This document shows, in pieces, positions 42,928 to 56,917 of a DNA stretch of 64,000 nucleotides. The notes below the pieces were generated by a model. That model worked only from the letters and a program-made list of their open reading frames with translations, ran no database searches and was not told the origin of the DNA. The DNA lies in the NCBI GenBank assembly GCA_911728435.2, contig OU452200.1, positions 28,473,715-28,537,714 of the forward strand. Reading direction: 5' to 3'. Positions within the stretch are counted from its first letter, which is position 1. Each line of letters starts with the position of its first letter. Position numbers and translations under genes: made by a program. This DNA is from Apoderus coryli (lineage: Eukaryota > Arthropoda > Insecta > Coleoptera > Attelabidae).

Positions 42928-44511
42928 CAGGGTGAGTCACGAGGAACTGTACATACTTCTACCATAAGTAGAGGCACGTTAGGGGATTATCAAATGGCCA
43001 TTAAAAAATGTCTCCTTGTTTTTATTATTAATATACAGGGTGAATTATGGATTTTCACCAAAACAATGCTTCGTCATATCTTTTCAATGATTAAGTCGAT
43101 TTATCTCATTTTTTTATAAAAGTGTGTATTGGTGTCTGGCAACTAACTGACGTATTCAGATTTAAAAAATCCAGGTCCGTCTTCGAGAAAATTTGTGGGA
43201 CGACTTCATATTCAACATTTCACCCTGTATATGATTTTCAAAAATCTGATATAATTTTTTCAAAGAGCATAAATAGACAGTTAGACCAGGGTATTTGAAT
43301 TTTTTTGTTACACATACCTCACATTTCCAATTAAAGATTCATTTTAGCGCCAAATTGAAAATTGCCAATAATCAAGAATCTTACTGTACAATAATGTTTA
43401 GTTATTAAAAAGAAATCCTCAAATTAGACATAAACGACACGCACTGTGCTCTAGTATGGTAAATACCATAATTTGAATTGATTTACAGGGCCGGATTTAA
43501 AAATCTGGCATTTCTGGTTAGTCCAAATAATTCACCCTGTATGTAACTTTTTCCACCCGTAATAGACAGAAAACCGATAAAAATTGTTTGTAATAACCTA
43601 GTTTTCTTACTTGTTTGAGGAAAACTCATGTGTCTAATTATTTTAATCGGAAGGAAATGAACAAGCCTGAGAAATGTTTGTTCATAAATTAAGAAATAAA
43701 ATAAAAACAATAACCAAGCAATAAAACAGTTTTAACAATGTGGAACAAAGTAAAAAACAATTTAATAAACATTACGATTATAAAAGATGTTCAAAATGAA
43801 ATCCATCTGCCTTAATACACTTTTCTTGACGAATGTTTAAATGTGAAATAGACTTTCTGATTGTCAGTGGGTCATATCTGGTAATATTGCAACAGTGAAT
43901 AATTCTGTTAATGAGCTGTTGTGTTTTATAATCGTAATGTTTATTAAATTGTTTTTTACTTTGTTTCACATTGTTAAAACTGTTTTATTGTTTGGTTATT
44001 GTTTTTTATTTTATTTCTTAATTTATGAATAAATATTTCCCTGGCTTATTCATTTCATTCCGATTAAAATAATTAGACACATGAGTTTTCCTCAAACAAG
44101 TAAAAAAACTATGTTATTACAAGCATTTTTTATCGGTTTTCTGTCTATTACGGGTGGAAGAAGTTACATACAGGGTGAATTATTGGGACGAACCAGATAT
44201 GCCAGATTTTTAAATCCGGCCCTGTAAATCAATTCAAATTATGGTATTTACCATCCTGGAGCACAGTGAATGTCGTTTCTGTTTATTTTGAAGATTTCTT
44301 TTTAATAACTAAATATTATTATACAGTGAGATATTTCATTATTGCCAATTTTCAATTTGGCTCTAAAATTAATCTTTAATTGGAAATAAAATAATTCAGC
44401 CTGTATATTAATAATCAAAACAAGGAGACATTTTTTAATAGTCATTTTATAATCCCCTAACGTGCCTCTACTTATGGTAGAAGTATGTACAGTTCCTCGT
44501 GACTCACCCTG
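42928..44511. mobile_element. second fold-back mariner-type element
   Basis: Ends CAGGGTGAGTCACGAGG and inverse, flanked by TA (42926-42927, 44512-44513). The right arm (about 43928-44511) is the inverse of the left arm (42928 to about 43785). The left arm has about 260 bp extra between about 43045 and 43320. The loop encodes only the C-terminal tail of a mariner transposase (minus strand, about 43930-43778, ending Gly-Phe-His-Phe-Glu-His-Leu-Leu). Different family from the element at 2468. Confidence 0.85.
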
Positions 44512-44513
44512 TA

Positions 44514-44839
44514 TGTAATTTCATTTACGTTGCACAATATACGAGTACTACTCTATACAACTTTGACTCCAACCCACAAAATTACATTTTCATCATTTAA
44601 TAATCGACAACTTTATAGTGTGATTGTTATCCCTTAGTACTTCTAAAATGCTGCTCCACTGCAACCACATAATCTTTTGTGGCTCATTCGTATTTTTAGA
44701 TATGTATACATATAAATTTTACCATACTCTCTAAAAATAATTTAATAATTGACATTTTTTCTTGTCTGGTGATGTAGCGATTATCCGGCAAACCCTCCAT
44801 GTTCTGAACTCTGTTCGAGAGTTTCTCTTACCTCGGCCA
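44514..44839. other. short spacer
   Basis: No gene or repeat identified. Confidence 0.35.
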
Positions 44840-45660
44840 TTTTTTCTGCGAACGCAAGTATCTATGATGAGATTCAGTATCGTATAAGATGGACAAGCGC
44901 ATCTTTTGGCCTTATAAGTAAGAGAGTCCTTGATAATCATAACATCTATGTCCGAACCAAGGTGCGAGTGTGCAATGCTATTGTAGTTCCTACCCTTACG
45001 TATAGCTGTGAGTCTTGGACCACTTATCGGAGGCATTTAAAAACCCTAGAAAAGTATCATCAAAGATGCCTTAGAAGAATTCTGGGAATTAAATTGCTGA
45101 ACTGACGAAGAAACATCAGCGTTCTGGAGGATGCTCAAACAACTATTATTGAGGCGATGATTGTCAGGCACCAGCTGCGATAAACTGGCCACGTAAACCG
45201 TATTCCAAAGGAAAGCCTTTGAAAGAGAATTCTCTATTCACAGATAAAAGTCGGCTCATGAAATCAGGGAGGGCAGCAAAAGAGCGAGGATGTTCTTAAG
45301 ACCAACATGAAGAAGTGTGTCTTAGATGTGCAGAACAACTGGGATCAGATCGCTAACGACCGACCGAGATGGAGGCGTACAGTTACACGCACAATCAAGT
45401 TTTTGAAGAGCAGCGTCGACGACATGAGGATTCAAAGAAACAGCATTGAAAGAAGAGATAACGCATCGATGTCGCAGCGTACCTAATACAGCCGGTAAAT
45501 GGTGGTGAGTGGATGTGTCAGTTTTGTGACAAAATTTGTGGTTCTAGGATCAGTCTCTTTAGCCATCTTATGGTTCACAACAGGAATCCCTAAGGTTGAA
45601 TAATTCATACTCGTTAGCGAGTGAAGGCTGATGATACGGCAAAACCGGACACAAATAAAA
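44840..45660 (+). pseudogene. LINE ORF2 C-terminal fragment with C2H2 finger
   Basis: Plus-strand remains: Ala-Ser-Phe-Gly near 44900, Leu-Thr-Tyr-Ser-Cys-Glu-Ser-Trp-Thr (45000), Arg-Cys-Leu-Arg-Arg-Ile-Leu-Gly-Ile, Arg-His-Gln-Leu-Arg and Asp-Arg-Pro-Arg-Trp-Arg. It ends in a C2H2 zinc finger (Cys-Gln-Phe-Cys-Asp...His-Leu-Met-Val-His, about 45510-45575) and a stop. Interrupted by several stops. Typical of the last part of some insect LINEs. Confidence 0.7.
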
Positions 45661-45949
45661 AATAATTACGGATTAATAAGACAGATAATAATATATATAA
45701 TAATTCTCACTCATATTAGGGATGACCTTGTCTTATTTATATATGACTACTGAGTATTGCAAATCTAACTAGCTTCGCCTGGATAAGAACACAATGGGAC
45801 CTTATGGCAAGTGATATCTCGTTTGACGACCAAACTACATAAAATAATTTTGCGTTAGTGACTAAAGTACTTTCTTCCTCAATGGAAATATCAACACACA
45901 AAATGTGAGATCCTTACATCTTTCTTGCAAAGCATACACAATTTTCAAA

Positions 45950-46330
45950 AAAAGTAAATGTTTGGGTACATATTTTGGGAACGCACATAGTTGGGCACAT
46001 TTTTCTCAATGTTAACTTAATCGGTGAATTGCATCTGGAGATGTTACAAATCGCAGTTGAGCCGTTAATTATTGAAATTCTGGAAAGTAATTCAGATGAA
46101 TTTGGCAACTTGGAAATAACGTTCCAACAGGATGATGCTCCTGCAGACTATTATGGTGCAGTAATTTAGACGAGGAATGTCGTGGCAGACCTCACACTAT
46201 TACATTTTTTATGGGGGTACTTAAAATCTAAGGTTTACGCTTAAGCACCTGACAGTATTGACATGCTGAAACAACGACTTGTTGAAGAATGTACGGCAAT
46301 TTTCGCTGACACATTTGCACGAATACCTAG
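45950..46330 (+). pseudogene. mariner-like transposase relic
   Basis: Val-Gly-His-Ile-Phe near 45990, Gly-Glu-Leu-His-Leu-Glu-Met-Leu-Gln, and Phe-Gln-Gln-Asp-Asp-Ala-Pro-Ala (46120). After a deletion, Phe-Leu-Trp-Gly-Tyr-Leu-Lys-Ser (46205), then the C-terminal helices. Stops at 46167 and 46242. Confidence 0.65.
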
Positions 46331-46369
46331 TCAAGAGTTTAGTAATAGCATGCATTCCTGTCGAAGAAG

Positions 46370-46860
46370 GGGACGTTCTCGAGTTGGATCCAGAGCTACT
46401 CAACAACTACCAGCTGCAAGCGGTCCCAATATACATAGAGCTATTTCAGCTGCTGGTAGCGTATGTATGGAACAAAGAAGGAGATCTTTTACATCTGCTT
46501 AGGCGCTGACAGTATATGGAAAACCAACTGGAGGATCTGGTAGTTGTATACGACAGCGGACCATATCATTCTAATCTGGAAGCTTCGTTTGAGGAAACAA
46601 CCGTTTCATTTTTGATAATGGCTCTTTATTCGCCAATGTTGAATTCCATTGAGAACATATGGTCCAAAATGAAATGTGGAGTAAAGAATGAGCTGAAAAT
46701 TCGGGAGGTGGTAGACCCAGGTCTCATGGAACAAACACTAACATACTTGGAGGAAAAAATTAACGAAATGAAGAACACTATAGTAGGACGTGACTCTACT
46801 CGTGCAGCCCAATACCATACAGCAGCATTGGCCTTAGAAGATATGCCAATTGGTAAATAA
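46370..46860 (+). pseudogene. IS630-like DDE transposase C-terminal fragment
   Basis: An upstream open segment to 46509, then after a stop 46516-46860. The latter has Val-Val-Tyr-Asp-Ser-Gly-Pro-Tyr-His and Leu-Tyr-Ser-Pro-Met-Leu-Asn-Ser-Ile-Glu-Asn-Ile-Trp, matching the last two catalytic boxes (Asp, Glu) of IS630-type DDE enzymes with 32 residues between them. Joined directly to the preceding mariner relic, so one inserted into, or recombined with, the other. Confidence 0.65.
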
Positions 46861-47913
46861 CAACAATACCTAGCTTTTTAAAGAATGTTTTGAAAATTCC
46901 TGGCTTTTAATAGTAATGTTTGCTTTCTTAAACACAGTTGGAAAATGTTCAATTGATTAATACAAATTTTGAATTACACCTGATGTTTTCCGAAATACAA
47001 TTGAAATGTTCTGAATTACATTATTTGAAAAATGTGAGTTAGATTGATGTTTTCTGAGATACATTTTCTAAAATATAACGTGTATATTAGAGTAGGTTTT
47101 AATATTTATTTTTACAAACTAAGTAAAGAGATGAATATTTATGAGTACGTTTTCTGCTATTAATCATCTCAATAGCCACTGACATAAGGTGAATTTTATA
47201 ATATATCAAATATTGTTAGAATCTTATGGAGAATCACAAAAAAATAATATGCTCCATAAGAAAAATATACTTATGCAATTCCATTAAACTACTACAAGAT
47301 CGACCCTGTATACCTTTCTGTTACGTCAAAAAACAGACTCAAACTTCAAGCCAAACCAAAAGTGACAAGTGCGATTGTTTCTTCCAAAAAATTTCCTTGA
47401 AATTTTATCTAATTTATTCGTCAATTTTGGTCCTCACAGAATAGATTACGCATCAGTTTAATCATATTAAAAATCTTGGCTTTGAAACAAAGTTATTCTT
47501 CTTCAATTGCGAACAAAAACGACGAGAAAGAAAAAGTATTTAGAGTACACTCTTCAATTTAATTTGATAGCAAAATAGAGAATTTACATTATCCACTGAA
47601 TATAACGAACTTAAAGTAGGCCACAATTAAGGACGTCATCAGCAAATGACGCAATGGCTTTAGAGCCTCCTAGTTTTATGCAGGTAGTTGTACTGGCAGC
47701 ATGTTGAATTTGGAGTTATTATTAAGACAAAAATATATTTTATTAGATCGAAACTTATAATAGCACAATTCCAATAGATATACAGAAAATGCAAAATGTC
47801 TCTAAATAAATTTTGCTTAACTTACTTAGAGACATTTTGCATTCGCTTACCTAAACAAAGGATTTTGTATAAGAACAGAACTTTTGAGTATACCATAGTC
47901 ATACCGAAATATA
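46861..47913. other. AT-rich spacer
   Basis: No gene. A stem-loop with about 18-bp arms (AATGCAAAATGTCTCTAA and inverse) spans roughly 47788-47843. Confidence 0.4.
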
Positions 47914-48441
47914 CAGGGTGTCCCAGAATATGTGCCCACATAATATCTCGGATTGAGGTAGGTTGTAAAAAAATAAGGTTTTAAGTTCATATAAAGTTTT
48001 GTCGAATCGTCCTTCGCTGCAAAGTTATGAGCCCTTAAGGGGTCCTTAAGGGCTAGACCTGAAATTCAGTTTTTTAATGATCACTTTTGAACCGCCCCTT
48101 ATAAATTAATCCAATTTTAGTATAATTTACGTCAGATAGGGACTCGTCGAGTAACCCTATTTAAAACAATGGCATTTCATTAAGACCGCAGGGGCGTACT
48201 GCCGTATGGATTGTTCACCCCCTTTTTTTTAATGTGTCGTGCAACTGTGATTTTAGAACAGTTTCTGAATAGCTTAAACATTTTGCCAAAAAAGGTACTC
48301 TTGTTCGATATCAATAAAATAAACCGGTTTCGAGATAAATTACTTTTTATTTAAAATGTATGAATTGTGGTATTTTATAAATTAATTTTGTATAATATAT
48401 TAGAGTTCAACATAGCCCCATATATATTCTGGGACACCCTG
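47914..48441. mobile_element. mariner-type MITE, 528 bp
   Basis: Ends CAGGGTGTCCCAGAATAT and inverse, flanked by TA (47912-47913, 48442-48443). No transposase. Confidence 0.8.
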
Positions 48442-48443
48442 TA

Positions 48444-51400
48444 TATCTCGACCTTACTTTTTTCATGGTGAAATATCTTATATTATGTTAGATTTATCGA
48501 TTTCTCTTCGGTGAGATGCGTGTTGTTTGTTTTTTTGGGATTATATTTAGATATTTACATGTCTTCGCTGGTCGATGTCTGACTATGCCTAAAGAGAGAG
48601 GACATTTAAGTATAGGTTCGATTATCAAAGTAATAATATGAGTGAACTAAAATTGTCAATTTAACTCAAATCCTGCTAATTTAAACAAAACTCTGTGTTT
48701 TGAAAAGCCACTAATTTTGTGATTGGCCACAAAATATATTTTTGCATTAAATTATTTACGGTTTAAATTGTTTTTGTAAAGTTGTATATAGCAAACAAAC
48801 TATCATGTACTTGGACATGACAATATTCTTCTAACAGCTATTGTAAGTTTGCTTCAATTCAACAATAATAGTTGTTCAGAAAACTTCTTGTCTTGTTTGT
48901 GAAACAAATTGGTTGCATATGCCTGTGTAAATTTTTTAAAATAAGAGGTTTTCATTTAGTAGGAATATTTAAGAATAACATTCTGGTGCAAATAAAGGCA
49001 ATATTTTTATTAATGATACTACTAACAAAAATTAAACTTTGTTTGGAACTATTTAAATTCAATACTGCTATATATTGTTACATATTATATTAATAAAGGA
49101 AGGGCGGTACAGAACCAATATACAATCAAAATTACGCCTGGCGTTTCGTCTACTACACGCAGATTTCTTCCCGGCCGGCGCCGGCGTATTAAATAAATAT
49201 AAAACATACATACCATAAACATACATATAACTGTAGAACAACATATTCAAGAACAATAGCTCATTTAGTCACTAACGAAGTACACATAACTTAACATTCT
49301 AACTCTTTGTGTCAGAAAGACAACAACAAATAAAATAGACAACAAAATTATTTAACAAAAGTTGCAAAAAAAGTACAAAAACTATACTCACTATTAGCAT
49401 CCCAAGAAAGTAAGGGCATGCTATATTACAATATTTTAATAACTATTATAATTACTTACAGTTCGTCATCGCCATTCAGGTTGAAACTATAATGATATAA
49501 TTATTCCTTACCGTTTCTTGATACCCTAATTGTTACAACTGCGAGAAACGTACTACTTTGTGTCGGAAATCGTCTTGTTCAAGTAAGATATTGAATATTA
49601 ACACTATGCACTTCTATATCTGAAGGTAGCAGTATTAACAGTATTTATAAATATAGAATAATATATTCTCATCCTACTTTCCATCCAAAGAATTTCGCTA
49701 TCGTATCGTTAAACAAATTTCATTCAAGAGCAGTTATCCTAGCCCTAATTAATAACATTTTATTAAACACTACTGTTTCGTTTAATTATATCACACCTAC
49801 CTCCTATAATATTCCAAACGCCCAAAGTTAAAATTGTGCCTTACTCCAAGAAAAGGGTTCATCATTTATTCACAAATCTGAAAGATAAGAGTACTATTTA
49901 TACATGACATTTCTGAGGTCATGTATTTGATCATCATCATGCAATTGATGTTAAAAATTTTACATTGGTATGACCAAAAATAAATCGTCACTCAGAATGA
50001 TACAGCATACCAATGATTGTCAACCCAGTAATACATACATACATATACACTCCAAAACAGCTCACTCAATTCACAATGACTTTGACGAAAATTTTAAAAT
50101 ACTTGAACGTGTGGTTTACTATCAAAATAGATCTTTGTCGGAAATCTAGTATATTAATTTAGTGAGAAATTTTTGAATTATACGGATACTACTATACGAA
50201 CAAAGGTAAATATATCCGTCATGCTATCATTTTTTTTAGCACGTTCACAATACTTTCCCTTCATTGGGAAAGTAATAAAAAAGCATAATGTAGGTATGTT
50301 ATGTGTTTTAGCTGATTAGACAATAAAAAAATTTGATTGTATCTTGTATATACATAAACTGCACTGTATTCGTTCAAACATTATTTTGTTTCTTTCAGCA
50401 AATAAATGATACCTATATTTTGTATAGTTTTTTGTGCTTTTAACAATAACCCAACCTTGTCTAAATCATTTTTATGTCTCTATTTAATTTAGATTGATTT
50501 TGTTATTATTATTTGACTGGCTTTTCCTAGTTATTTAATGTTCGTTGCCTTTCTGAGAGTTAGAGAATATTGTGTTATGTGTATTGTACGAGTATCAATG
50601 GCTATATGAGGTATTATTTGTGATTATATTATTCTACAGTTAAATAATTATTGGTTATATTTATTTATAGTTTAATGTATCTTCAATAGTCAGTTTTTGT
50701 TTTTAGTTTGTTTTTGATGGTATCTCCTTACAACATATTGTTTATTTTTTCAATGTATAGCCTCATAATAAATTGTATTGATTTATCCTTAATGTAACAC
50801 TGTATTTGATGTTATTGCCTTTTAACTGTATGCTTGGTTATTGTAAAATATTGTTATTTCATTGTATTGTTACAATATTATATAGGTAGTATTGAATTAT
50901 CCTTTAGGAAATACTATATTTGAGATTTCATTGTACTGTACTTATACATCTTCTTGTTATATTGTAATGTAAAATACATGCTCGGTTAAGAAAACAGCCC
51001 TGCTGCCCTTCGCCGAGTTGAAACTAAAAACGATTCTATCTATCTATTGTCCGAGAATTTCTTTATTAATATTATTATAGCTATTGTTGGTATACAATTA
51101 AAGCAGACTGTTATACATATATTTTGTCCTAGTAGAGTTTCGTTACCTATTTTTAATAAAAGTTTGCTTTTGATAATTCGCGAATTCTAAACAAAACGAC
51201 GTTTTTTCAAATCACGAATCAGATGCCATCAACTTTACTTTTAATTTATAGTAAACGGAATTTAATTACTATGTTATTAGTAAAGTCATGATGCTCCTAA
51301 TTTGAAAGAACTCAAAATAGAGCTAGCTTGGTTTATTTGAATTTGGACAAAACTGTAAAAATATTAAACAATGAAAACTTATTGGCCATCATACGGAATA

Positions 51401-54400
51401 GTCTGTAGTCATATTTGTTAAAAGATTTCGGTGAAAGAACCAACCTTAAGTAACAGTTTCATTTGAGGACAGCAAGCCCGTAGTGAAAGAATATAAACAA
51501 TGAGCAAATTACTTGTTACATAATGTAACAAAACTTTGAATCACACACTTAATTTACCTCTTCCTGAAATATATTTCTAAGCGTGTCTGTATTGTATTAC
51601 TTTATAGAAAAAAACTTAATAAACGACCGTTTGTTAAAACTTATGTTTTTTCGATCTCGTCTTGGAACCCTAAAGGGATGTAAAAGCATCATCACATACT
51701 TTACTATCTCTTTATGTCGTATCTTATTTCCACACAATTTGCTTATAGTCTATAATCTCTGAATATTGACTTTATTCTGGCCTGTCATTGATATAATATG
51801 ATAACGGTGCGCCCGTATAATTGTGAAGTCGCGCCGCTCTCCACTCGCTACTACCCCAAATCGTTCAGATGATAGTTTCCGTGTTTTTCGGAGGTGAACA
51901 ATATCTACGCTTGTGAATGAAAATGCTATGTGAGATATCATGGTAAAAAATATTTTCTAAATTGAAATTTATTATATTTGACATGGTGAATTTCCCGCGT
52001 AATTAATTATGTTAAAATTTGCGTGACGTGTTTTGTCAACTTTCTACATTGGATTCTATTTTACGACCTACAGCGCTGGTAAGTTGCCGGTTTCTATCGA
52101 TCGCTTGTCCCAGTATATCTTTTAAGATTATTCTATTTTTGTAGGGAAAAATAATAGTTTCAGGTCATTGACCAATTTATTTATAAATCATTAACATGTT
52201 GATGTTTTCTTTAGTTTGTTTACATTACCTGTAAACAACATATTAAATGATTTGACAATTAACATGATATAGGTAATATTTTCCATACGTAAATATTGAA
52301 ACTGATGTAATAGATGGTACAAAATAAGAACTAATGTTAAATTTAATCGCAAAATTATTAAATTATAATGTAAAATTTTGAGTCGAACACACACACATAA
52401 TAAAAACAACAGCCCTATTCAATACGACGAATAATTGAAAACGGAGTATTTAAACAGGTCAATTAACAAGTGATATTTTAAGGGATAGATTAAGTAATGT
52501 AGACTATGAATACTAAATTGAGTTTCGGTGGAAAATTCTTGTAGTGATAAATATTCATTATAAAAAAATTAAAGAAGCCTACCGCTATTAAAACAGAAAC
52601 CAAGCCCTCCGAACCCATTTCTATTGTTGAAAATCAGTCACCCGAGAATTTCAATAATAATGAATTATAAATTTAAAATAAAGGCCTAGGTTTTGGTCCA
52701 ACAAACTCGCTCTTTAGAAGAATTCATTTTTATTATAGAATCAAATAGTCAACATTTGCCAGAAGCGACAAAAGATTTTGTCAAATAATCAGTTCGTACC
52801 CCAATTTCGATCTATTTGATATCTTCCAACGGCAAAAAATATTAAAACAAAGTCTAAATCAGTTAATAAAAGACTGAGAGAGAAATATTGTTTCTATTTA
52901 AAGGCAGAGAAAAGTATTAAGCTTGTGATTTTTGACAAAATAGATTATTTTAGAACAACTGATTGAAAATGATCCATATAGTAAAATTAATAAAAATCCA
53001 TCGCTTAACACGACGGCACAAGTAAAACAACTCATATAATTGATAGTGTTGACTTATATACTGGATGAAAATTAATCTTTAAACATTTTAGTTTAAAAAA
53101 AATAAACGTTAAAAATGATTCACAAATTTATTTCAATCTACATAACATATATGTTTCACCACACAGTATATTCTTCATATGTCCAGTAATTACTAAACTA
53201 CTTTTTTAAAAATTTTTCTTAAGCTAAAGATATTATTATAAACAGGGACAAGTGATGGGAATTTGTTAGAATTGAAGATAATATTGCACTCCTGTTCATC
53301 CCTGTATTATTTAGATTGTTACTTTTTTTACCTGTAGATAATTGTTGAATAAGAAGTTGTCAATAAAAATATATATTTAGTAATTTAATAAATAGTTCAT
53401 TGCAAAGTAATATTTCACTGCATTAATAAATCAAATACTAATACCTGTGGCCGATCGTTATCATAAAAACAAACAAAATTAAGATAGAAGAACGATTATT
53501 TTCTAATTAGTCACTTAAAATTCAATTATAATAGACATGCAAAGACATCATTTTCGTTTTACTGAAATTCTAGTCCCTTTCGACGCAGTGTACTTATTCA
53601 CAAAACTCTAGAATATCTTCGAGATTATCCCACATAATGTTCAATCAGAACTATACATGAATCTATTTCACTTACTAATCTTTGTATGAGTATTTGAGTA
53701 TGTCACAAATTTGTTTTCAATACAATCAGCACGAAGGTATTGCCAGAAGTACTTAGTATGTTTATTTTGAAAGTTTCGTTAACTTAGTTATAATTCTCTT
53801 CTGAGGATGCTTACAATGTTAGCGAAACGCAGGGCCAAAATTAAAAAGGATTTTTGGTAAACTGATAAAACGAGTTTTTTAATAGAGATAAATATGTTCT
53901 GTTCCATATTTCAGATAATATACAAAAACACTAAGATGAAAAACATAAAATTCTGCATTCTTTGTTTGTATCTAAAGCGTGAGCCGTGAGCGAGTTTTAG
54001 ATACATCAAATTGTTCAAGCTCCTTTCTTTTAATGTGTAGGGACTGAAACTTGTGATCAAATCTAAAGTCCATCTAAACAAGAACTTATCAAGTAATTGT
54101 AGTTTTTCAAGCCGTTTGCTTGTAAAATGTAAAGTTCGTCTATAATGTAATCTTTTTGTTTTACAACTATAGAAATACAACATAAAGAAACACACATAAT
54201 ACATAATATATATTTAGAGAATTATCTATAAATACTGGAGAGAACAATATAGAAAACAATTTTTGTTTTAATGCGTACGTTTCAATGTATATTTATATCG
54301 TCTTCAGATCTGTGAAATTATGAGTAACATTTTATCATACAAAACTCTGCAGCCATTACAATAAAGTGTCATTAGCATGTTTAACGATATAAAAATATTG

Positions 54401-54840
54401 GAAGATTAGAGCTAATATATGCTTTTCTATTACATTGTATATTTAGATAAAATTAACGCAACAATTTATTTTTTCAACTAATAATCCCACGTACAAACCC
54501 AGCAGTAAACAAAATCCCATAACAACTGTGAAACAAACCCTGGGTCAATTTTTCTTCCAATTAATAATCTAAACTGTTCCCATTTTATTATTTTTTAGTA
54601 AATATGTCCGTTCAAGAATAAAATACAATATTACAGACGATGGTAAAAAAGCTGTACCTACTCGTGGAATTAATCCAATAATCCAACTTTTTCGCTCGGT
54701 GATCAACGTGTTTCACTCGCAGCTTAGATAATAAATAACTAATCACTACTCCAAAACACATTATAAAGTGATAAATTAAATATAACTCAAATTTAACTTT
54801 AATTTAAAATTGTCTTAATATAAACAAAGGTCCGATCTCT
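48444..54840. other. long AT-rich intergenic stretch
   Basis: About 6.4 kb with no domain-bearing ORF, exon chain or RNA gene that I can support. Small ORFs (48872, 49068, 51750, 52191, 53911) look random. Two copies of the CTGANGA...GAAA motif (53801-53827 plus; 54307-54280 minus). A GC-rich island GGCCGGCGCCGGCG lies near 49173. Confidence 0.5.
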
Positions 54841-54841
54841 T

Positions 54842-55204
54842 TTACATGAAGTTTATCAAATAGTTATTCATATTTATAATAATATTATAATAATATAAAG
54901 ATAAATATCCTATATGTTGCTGGTGTATCTGAGCAACAACACCAGAGGAGGACAAGAAATGTTTCTGATGTTTCCGGTGTTTCACGTAGGCATCCAAAGT
55001 ATAGTTAAAAAATTTGCATCTATACCGGGTACAGGATTGAAATTTCGTGATATTATTAGTATACGAATAAATACCACCTGGAATTTCCTTTTTAATAACT
55101 CGTTTTCTGATAAATGTTCTTTCTTTCTGATTCGTGTGGTCAATAGACGTGACTGTGTGGGTGCTAACTGACCGATAGCAACCTCCCACATATATTTCGT
55201 GAAG
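54842..55204 (-). other. fragment with a possible C2H2-like block
   Basis: Minus-strand ORF containing Cys-Thr-Arg-Tyr-Arg-Cys followed about 12 residues later by clustered His (Lys-His-Arg-Lys-His-Gln-Lys-His). Too short and isolated to assign; possibly part of an unidentified repeat. Confidence 0.2.
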
Positions 55205-56170
55205 TACGAGGGTTGCCTTTAATATTTCGGGATTGGGCAACCCTGGTGTTGCAATCTGGCAACTAACAGCTCTATCGTAAAGTTGGACATTTTTGAGGTT
55301 ATACGTACTCAGAACGTTTTGACATACGAACGCTATTTGTGTTGTTTACAGTAACTTAAAAGATTCATCTCGGCTAAAAAATGGAATTAAATCGTGAACA
55401 TTTTCGGACGATTATTTTTTACAACTATCGACGTGGATTAACTCAGCAACAGTGCATGGATCAACTTAATTAAATTTTTGGCGATGAAGCTCCATCAATG
55501 ACCAGTGTTTATCGATGGTATGGTGAATTCAACCGTGGTCGTAGTTCACTCCAAGACGAATTTCGTGAAGGTCGTCCAAAATCAGTTGTTGTTCCGAAAA
55601 CCATTGATGCTGTGGGCGAACTGATATTGCACGATCGTCATGTGACCTATCAAGACATTAAGACAACCTTAGGCATTAGTGGGACCAGCATAAATTCTAT
55701 ATTGCATAAACATTTGACTGTCAAAAAAATTTTTTCGCGTTGGATCCGACACAATTTGTCACTCGCTCAAAAAAATGCTCGTGTCGATTGGTCGAAAGAA
55801 CTGCTCAAAAAATACGATCGCAGTGCTTCAAACACGTCTATGACATCGTGACAGGTGATGACTCGTGAATTTACGCGTAGGAGCCCGAAAGTAAAGAGCA
55901 GTCGAATGTAGTGTAGATGAGCCAAATCCAACAAAAGTTGTTCGCGCACGAAGCACGTCCAAGCAAATTGTTGCTTGGTTTTTTCGGAAAAACACATATG
56001 TCGCAACCGTACCACTAGAACAACGCAGAACAGTCAATTCTGAGTGGTACACAACCATCTGTTTGCCAGTTGTCTTCCAAGAAATCAGGAAAACCAACCG
56101 CTGAAGACCACTCTTCATTATGACAATGCTAGCTGTAGAATTTTCGAACGTGATATTTTCAGGATTTCGT
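55205..56170 (+). pseudogene. irritans-type mariner transposase relic
   Basis: From Met at 55381: Glu-His-Phe-Arg, then past a stop Gly-Asp-Glu-Ala-Pro-Ser and 55498-55851 with Trp-Tyr-Gly-Glu-Phe, Gly-Arg-Pro-Lys-Ser, Gly-Ile-Ser-Gly-Thr-Ser and Arg-Val-Asp-Trp. Then shifted remnants of the catalytic part (Glu-Trp-Tyr-Thr-Thr, His-Tyr-Asp-Asn-Ala-Ser near 56120). The left end begins near 55207 (ACGAGGGTTGCC); the right end was not found, so it is truncated. Confidence 0.75.
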
Positions 56171-56917
56171 TTTTTCCTGAAAATATAATATGTAATTAGC
56201 AAAGTGTATTTAAATTTGTTGAAATCGTCCGTTAATTCAGCTTTAATCACCATGTGGAGAACATAATTTTTTCAACATATAATAGGCTAACATCTTTGGT
56301 AAGTAGTTCAGCGATTTATAACTTTTTGGCATCATTCCTCATGTACTACAAATGCATATTTAAAATACTTGTATTTTAACAAAGATAATATCAATTCATC
56401 GTGTTGCTGTGATGAAGTGCCAAAGACTATCAGTTGTTACTAAACATATGTGCGGGAACGGTTTAAAATCAATTTATTGGCTCCATGGTACTACCAAAAA
56501 TCATACCTATGTTTAGTTCCAGGACCTGCATAGAATTTTGTAGCTAAATATCAGAAAGGGTATGTTATGGTTACAACATGACGGACCGCATTCAGTTTGA
56601 AACTTTCCAAAGCAAACTTATGAAGATTGTTTGATTTGTCCAGGAGAACTCATTCCGTGGCCGCTACGGCATACAAAATAATATTATCAATGGTTATTTG
56701 CATGAATGAGAGTTAATAGAAAGAAATTACACGGTTTTAAGCAAAAGTTGATATTTTCTACATTTTTTGTTATTATACCCGATGTTTTGATACTTTGTGC
56801 TTTGATCCATGTTTTTCAACTATCAGTGAACCAGCAATAGTCGGCCTATAGTAATTCTTCCCATTTAATTGATCCCTGCTAGGAAACAGGAGAGTAGTCG
56901 AATTATCAAATGCTAGC
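56171..56917. other. spacer before the palindrome
   Basis: No gene seen. Contains a copy of TAGTCGAATTATCAAATG (about 56894-56911) that recurs inside the palindrome arm. Confidence 0.4.

Noticed and set aside
49068..49256. Small ORFs across 48.4-54.8 kb as exons
   Set aside because: No Cys pattern, splice phase chain or domain; consistent with random ORFs.
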